Of a stretch of 6,491 nucleotides of DNA, positions 1-3,594 are shown piece by piece. Position numbers and translations under genes: made by a program. The notes below the pieces were generated by a model. That model worked only from the letters and a program-made list of their open reading frames with translations, made no database searches and had not been told where the DNA came from. The DNA is from Pseudomonadota bacterium (GTDB lineage Bacteria; Pseudomonadota; Gammaproteobacteria; Burkholderiales; Casimicrobiaceae), in the NCBI GenBank assembly GCA_022709775.1, contig JAKLIE010000113.1, positions 1-6,491 on the forward strand. The letters run 5' to 3'. Positions within the stretch are counted from its first letter, which is position 1; each line of letters starts with the position of its first letter.

Positions 1-108
1 TCGGTCGGCAGCTACGCTCTACGCCTGGGCAACCGGGGCCGGACCCGGGATCGGGACCCGGACGGATCGTGCGAGGTTGCGCGCGCCGCGAGGTTACGCA
101 GAGATTGC

Positions 109-1617
109 CTAGAAGTCGAACGCCGCCGTAAGGTCGCCCGCATTCGCGCGAACGCCCGGCAGCGGCTCGAGGCCGAAGCGCTTCGTGATGAGCTTGATGA
201 CCGACGTCGTGTCGTACGGCGTCCTGTCGACGTGGCCGCGCTTCGCGAACGGCGACACGATGATCGCAGGGACGCGGGTGCCCGGGCCCCAGCGGTCGCC
301 CCAGCCGGGGCCCGACGGCGGCGCGAGGTGGTCCCAGTAGCCGCCGTTCTCGTCGTAGGTGACGATCACCGCCATCCGGCCCCACTGCGGGCTCCTGCGC
401 AGGCGCTCGAGCACCATCGCCATGTGCGCGTCGCCGCTCGCGACGTCGGTGTAGCTCGGGTGCTGCGTGTTGCGTCCGGCGGGCTTGTAGAACGCCACCT
501 GGGGAAGCGTGCCGGCGTCGATCGCGCCGAGGAACTCGTCGCCGTCCTTCAGGTGTCGCGCGCGGTCCGCGGTCCCCGGCGCGAAGCGCGCGAAATAGTT
601 GAACGGCTGGTGGTGAGGCTGGAAGTTCGGGCTCGACGGCTCGCGGTTGTAGATGATCGCGCGCTTCGCCTTCGGATCCTGGCGGCCGTCCGCAAGGGCC
701 TCGTTCCACCCGCCCGCGTACCACGCCCAGGAAACGCCCTTTGCCGAGAGCGTATCGCCGACCGTCTTCGCGGTCTGCGCGGGCACCGGATGACGGGCGG
801 GATCGGCGAGATCCGGCGAACCGCCGGCGGCGGGCGGCGCGCCCGAGGGCTGGTAGGAGGGCTGCGAGGTGTTGACCGCATAGCCGTCGGGCGTCACCTG
901 GCCGTCGAACACGCGCATCGGTCCCGCGAGCACCGACGCCGGCGAGTCCGGGCGGCGCACGAGGCGGCCGTCCGCATCGAGCTGCGCGCGAATCGATGCC
1001 GGCGCGTCGCGGAACTCCGGCGTGCACGCGCAGACGAGCCAGAAGTGGTTGAGGAACGATCCGCCGAACGCCGCCTGGAAGAAGTGGTCGGCGAGCGTGT
1101 ACTCGCGCGCCCACTGCCACATCTTCATCGACGAGCCGTCGTAGTGGCCCATCGCCCAGGCGCCGACGTTGCCCGACGCGACGAAGCGGTTGTTCGCGCC
1201 GCCGGCGATCTGCTCCTGGTTCTGCCAGAACGCGTGGATCGGGCTGGGCACGAGCTTGTCGGTCGACATCCCGACCGGCGGCGCGTCGATGCGGAACGGC
1301 CCGTTGGGCATGCGCTCGGGGAAACGCGCGTCCGCCTTCCCACCCGCCCCCCACACCGGCGGGAGGTGCGGCAGCGGCTGGCCGTCGTGGTCGAGCTGCG
1401 TCGTCTGCAACGGCGTCGCCTGCGCGACACCGTCCGCGCCCGGGAACATCCCGTACAGGTTGTCGAAGCTGTGGTTCTCCGCGTAGATCACGACGATCGT
1501 GTCGATGCGCTCGATCCCGGCACCCGACGGCGCGCGGCCGGTCCCGGCACAGCCGACGACCAGTGCGGCGGCGGCGGCCGCCGCGATGGCGGCAACGACA
1601 ACGACTCGTCGATTCAT
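109..1617 (-). CDS. Lipoprotein-type phosphoesterase (AcpA / phospholipase C superfamily)
   Basis: The 502-residue product begins with a basic N-terminus, an Ala/Val-rich hydrophobic segment (residues 5-22) and a lipobox-like VVGC with Cys23, so it is probably exported and lipid-anchored. The mature part has the pattern of the alkaline phosphatase-like 'phosphoesterase' family that holds Francisella AcpA and bacterial phospholipases [14 protein letters not shown] (residues 44-56, with metal-ligand candidates Glu47 and Asn48), FGGSFLNH (184-191, with Ser187 as candidate nucleophile by analogy with AcpA), and [11 protein letters not shown] (420-430, with Asp422, Glu423, Asp429 and His430), followed by [14 protein letters not shown] (448-461). 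Length is normal for the family. The expected reaction is hydrolysis of phosphomono- or phosphodiesters outside the cytoplasm; the substrate (phosphoprotein, nucleotide or phospholipid) cannot be read from sequence. It lies 25 bases downstream of the M14 peptidase gene on the same strand and is likely co-transcribed with it. The stop is TAG at 111-109. Confidence 0.93.
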   Translation of the reverse strand: MNRRVVVVAAIAAAAAAALVVGCAGTGRAPSGAGIERIDTIVVIYAENHSFDNLYGMFPGADGVAQATPLQTTQLDHDGQPLPHLPPVWGAGGKADARFPERMPNGPFRIDAPPVGMSTDKLVPSPIHAFWQNQEQIAGGANNRFVASGNVGAWAMGHYDGSSMKMWQWAREYTLADHFFQAAFGGSFLNHFWLVCACTPEFRDAPASIRAQLDADGRLVRRPDSPASVLAGPMRVFDGQVTPDGYAVNTSQPSYQPSGAPPAAGGSPDLADPARHPVPAQTAKTVGDTLSAKGVSWAWYAGGWNEALADGRQDPKAKRAIIYNREPSSPNFQPHHQPFNYFARFAPGTADRARHLKDGDEFLGAIDAGTLPQVAFYKPAGRNTQHPSYTDVASGDAHMAMVLERLRRSPQWGRMAVIVTYDENGGYWDHLAPPSGPGWGDRWGPGTRVPAIIVSPFAKRGHVDRTPYDTTSVIKLITKRFGLEPLPGVRANAGDLTAAFDF

Positions 1618-1620
1618 GGC

Positions 1621-1629
1621 TTCCCCTTC
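1621..1629 (-). promoter_or_regulatory. Ribosome binding site of the phosphoesterase gene
   Basis: Read on the minus strand, the 25-base gap between the M14 stop codon and the phosphoesterase ATG contains GAAGGGGAA, with the G-run ending five bases before the start codon. This supports the ATG at 1617-1615 as the start and translation as the second gene of a two-gene unit. Confidence 0.5.
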
Positions 1630-1642
1630 GGGCTCCGATGGA

Positions 1643-3328
1643 TCAGGACAGCTCGACCTTCGCGCGCACGACGCCGGCGCGCTCGTGACGCGCGGTGATC
1701 TCGACCGCCGAGCCCGCCTTCGCGCGCACGACCCATTCGAGCTTCATCCGGTCGTCGGTGACATGGTAGTCCGGCCAGAACGACACGCCGGTGTGCTTGT
1801 TCGATCGGCCCTCGAGCTGGCCGTGCTCGTCGCGGACCTTGCCCGCGACGAGCGTCGCCCCCTCCGGCAGCGCGACCTCGGTGACGAGCCCGCGTACCGT
1901 CTTGCGCGCCAGCGCGCGCTTCGACACGTACGCCGGCAGCCATCCGGTGTTCTGAACGACGAGCGTCACCTTCCACGTGCCCTCGCCCGCGCGTTCGGCG
2001 CCCGCGTGCACGAGCTCGAGCTTGGGCGAGGTCAGTGCCTGCCAGACGAGCCACGAGGGAAAGCGCGCGAGCTCGCGCTCGAGGAACGCGGGCGGCGGGT
2101 TCGAGAACGCGTGGAAGCGGTTCCAGCCGCCGATGTCGACCTTGCCGAGCTGCGGGTGGTCGAAGGGCCGCCAGCCCTTGTGCCCGATGCCGGCAAGCTT
2201 CTCGTCGCTCCAGCGGATGAGCTTCAGGTCGTCCTCCGGCGGATGGTCGCGGAACCAGTCGATGTACTTGTAGTTCGCGATCCCCGCCTCGCGCATCGGC
2301 GACCAGATCTCGACCACCCACACGAACGCGCCGAGGTGCTCGTAGAGCCAGTCGAACGTGCCGCCGATCACGTCCTTCGGGTGGTAGCGGAACTCGTGGA
2401 AGACCGAGATCGCCGGGTAGCCGGTGCGCTTCTCGCCCTCGCGCCCCTGCGCCTGGTAGACCCACAGGTCCTCGGCGTGCATCTCGTCGTCGGAGAGGTG
2501 CTCGAACGGGCGCAGCAGCACGCCGCTCCACGTGTGGAACGTCGTGCCGCCGGTGATGTTGCGGTGCTTGACGACGAAGTCGACGACCGCGCGCACCTCC
2601 GGCTCGGAGACCGGATACGGACCCGCGCCGAGCTGCTCGAACTCCTGTCGCCAGCTCGCCGGAAAGTTGCGGTTGAGGTCGAGGCCCTGCTTCGGCCGCT
2701 TCACGCGCAACGTGTGCCCGTCGTAGCCGTCGTAGCGGCCCTCGGGGAGGATCCGGTAGTAGGTGCCGCCGGTCTCCGTCGGATCGCGGCGGACCATGAG
2801 CCGCGGCTCCTCGGGATGCGCCTTCCACAGCCCGTTCGCGTCGGGAATGCGCATCTGCAGGATCAGGCCGTCGCCGTCGACGTCCTCGACGACGAGCCCT
2901 TCGGGCGCCTCCTCGTCGAGCGGGTACGGACGCGTGCTCGACCGGATCCATCTCGGCTTGTCGGCCAGCGCCCATTCGGCGCCGTCCGGATTCATGCGCG
3001 GCAGCACGTAGAACGCGCGCGTGTCGAGCGCACGCGTGACGTCCGCGTCCTTGCCGTACTGCGTGAGGGCCGTGTGCAGGAAATACAGCGCCGCGGCCGA
3101 CGCCGCGACCTCGGTCGCGTGGATGTTGCCGTCGATCCAGAACGCAGGCTTCTCGTCCGCGGGACCGGTCTTCGCGTTCGTGACCGTCACGAGCCAGAGG
3201 TCGCGCCCTTCGTGGCTCCGGCCGATCGAGGCGACGCTGCAGAGATCCGGGTGGTCGCGCGCGAAGCCGTGCAGGACGTCGGTCAGTTCGGGGTAGCGAA
3301 GGAAGCGGTCGAACGCGGGAGCGGGCAT
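1643..3328 (-). CDS. M14-family zinc metallopeptidase (carboxypeptidase-like)
   Basis: The 561-residue protein has the M14 carboxypeptidase fold signature in order: the zinc motif HATE (His70, Glu73) in [18 protein letters not shown] (111-116), LDLNRNFP (216-223), SEPEV (241-245), the third zinc ligand His265 in TTFHTWSG, and the general base Glu340 in VVEIW near the end of the catalytic domain. All expected catalytic residues are present. Between RMNPDG and LDLNRNFP there is a long insert with [16 protein letters not shown] (148-163), an acidic loop that might bind calcium (inference). After about residue 430 comes a beta-rich C-terminal region with [16 protein letters not shown], probably an immunoglobulin-like accessory domain. 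No signal peptide is visible, so a cytoplasmic location is the default, though the start is uncertain: the bases before ATG are pyrimidine-rich (CCCCTCC) with no Shine-Dalgarno sequence. The substrate is unknown; C-terminal residue removal from peptides, or amide cleavage as in some M14 subgroups, would fit. It is the first gene of a unit with the phosphoesterase. Confidence 0.92.
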   Translation of the reverse strand: MPAPAFDRFLRYPELTDVLHGFARDHPDLCSVASIGRSHEGRDLWLVTVTNAKTGPADEKPAFWIDGNIHATEVAASAAALYFLHTALTQYGKDADVTRALDTRAFYVLPRMNPDGAEWALADKPRWIRSSTRPYPLDEEAPEGLVVEDVDGDGLILQMRIPDANGLWKAHPEEPRLMVRRDPTETGGTYYRILPEGRYDGYDGHTLRVKRPKQGLDLNRNFPASWRQEFEQLGAGPYPVSEPEVRAVVDFVVKHRNITGGTTFHTWSGVLLRPFEHLSDDEMHAEDLWVYQAQGREGEKRTGYPAISVFHEFRYHPKDVIGGTFDWLYEHLGAFVWVVEIWSPMREAGIANYKYIDWFRDHPPEDDLKLIRWSDEKLAGIGHKGWRPFDHPQLGKVDIGGWNRFHAFSNPPPAFLERELARFPSWLVWQALTSPKLELVHAGAERAGEGTWKVTLVVQNTGWLPAYVSKRALARKTVRGLVTEVALPEGATLVAGKVRDEHGQLEGRSNKHTGVSFWPDYHVTDDRMKLEWVVRAKAGSAVEITARHERAGVVRAKVELS

Positions 3329-3476
3329 GGAGGGGACGCGAAAGCGGGAAGCGCGCAGTGTCGGCGTCGCCGTGCGACGGCGTCAAGCGTCCCCCGGACG
3401 TGCTCGTGGCCGCGGAAACGGACCGCCTCGGCTTTCCCGCGACGGAAATGGATCGCCCGGCTCCCGTCAGGGGCGC

Positions 3477-3561
3477 CCAAGCAGGGTCGGACCCCATTGC
3501 CGGGGAGAAAAGTAGGGTCAGACCCTATTTCCGGAAAAGTAGGGTCAGACCCTATTTCCGG
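3477..3561 (+). repeat. Three tandem GGGTCAGACCC-type palindromic repeats
   Basis: Two identical 27-base units lie head to tail at 3508-3534 and 3535-3561. A degenerate unit at 3477-3503 matches them at about 21 of 27 positions, with a four-base spacer. Each unit is centred on the perfect palindrome TAGGGTCAGACCCTA (7+1+7), flanked by A-runs on the left and T-runs on the right that extend the stem. They occupy the divergent promoter region between the M14 gene and dnaE2. The same GGGTC/GACCC core recurs inside dnaE2 at 3982-4065 and 5482-5511, so this is a dispersed family. Repeats with this core are familiar to me as intergenic repeats in beta- and gammaproteobacteria; their mobility mechanism is not shown here and no transposase is in the window. 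Confidence 0.9.
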
Positions 3562-3584
3562 AGCGAGCCTGGATACCGTATATT
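3556..3584 (+). promoter_or_regulatory. Possible sigma-70 promoter of dnaE2 (leaderless)
   Basis: TATATT at 3579-3584 is a reasonable -10 element. Seventeen bases upstream is TTCCGG (3556-3561), a poor -35 match lying in the end of the last tandem repeat. A start site seven to nine bases after the -10 element would fall at about 3591-3593, on or next to the A of the dnaE2 start codon. That would give a leaderless mRNA, consistent with the absence of any Shine-Dalgarno sequence. A weak -35 would suit a repressed or inducible promoter. This is inference from spacing only. Confidence 0.3.
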
Positions 3585-3594
3585 TATACGGTAT
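3573..3594. promoter_or_regulatory. LexA-like operator overlapping the dnaE2 start codon
   Basis: A perfect inverted repeat: half-site ATACCGTATA (3573-3582), spacer TT, half-site TATACGGTAT (3585-3594). It has the layout of the E. coli/betaproteobacterial SOS box, CTGT-N8-ACAG with an A/T-rich core, but with a symmetric T-to-C change giving CCGT-N8-ACGG. It is the most A/T-rich stretch nearby, covers the candidate -10 element, and includes the first two bases of the dnaE2 ATG (3593-3595). dnaE2 genes are commonly LexA-controlled, so repression by LexA or a LexA paralogue with altered half-site preference is the best guess. Another dimeric repressor is possible. The perfect symmetry is seen; the identity of the binding protein is inferred. 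Confidence 0.6.

Noticed and set aside
1..108. GC-rich region downstream of the phosphoesterase with a duplicated GGACCCGG and a short possible stem, considered as a terminator or gene end
   Set aside because: The stem is only about 5 bp and has no T-tract. The open frames running in from the left edge show no recognisable protein, so nothing can be supported.
3414..3460. Imperfect direct repeat (GGAAACGGACCGCC and GGAAATGGATCGCC, 30 bases apart) upstream of the M14 gene
   Set aside because: Only two short, imperfect copies without symmetry. It could be an operator for the M14 unit, but chance in GC-rich DNA is as likely.
1614..3497. 627-codon minus-strand frame over the M14 gene, and the 488-codon plus-strand frame at 232-1698
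   Set aside because: Low-complexity Arg-rich translations overlapping genes with clear catalytic motifs in other frames.
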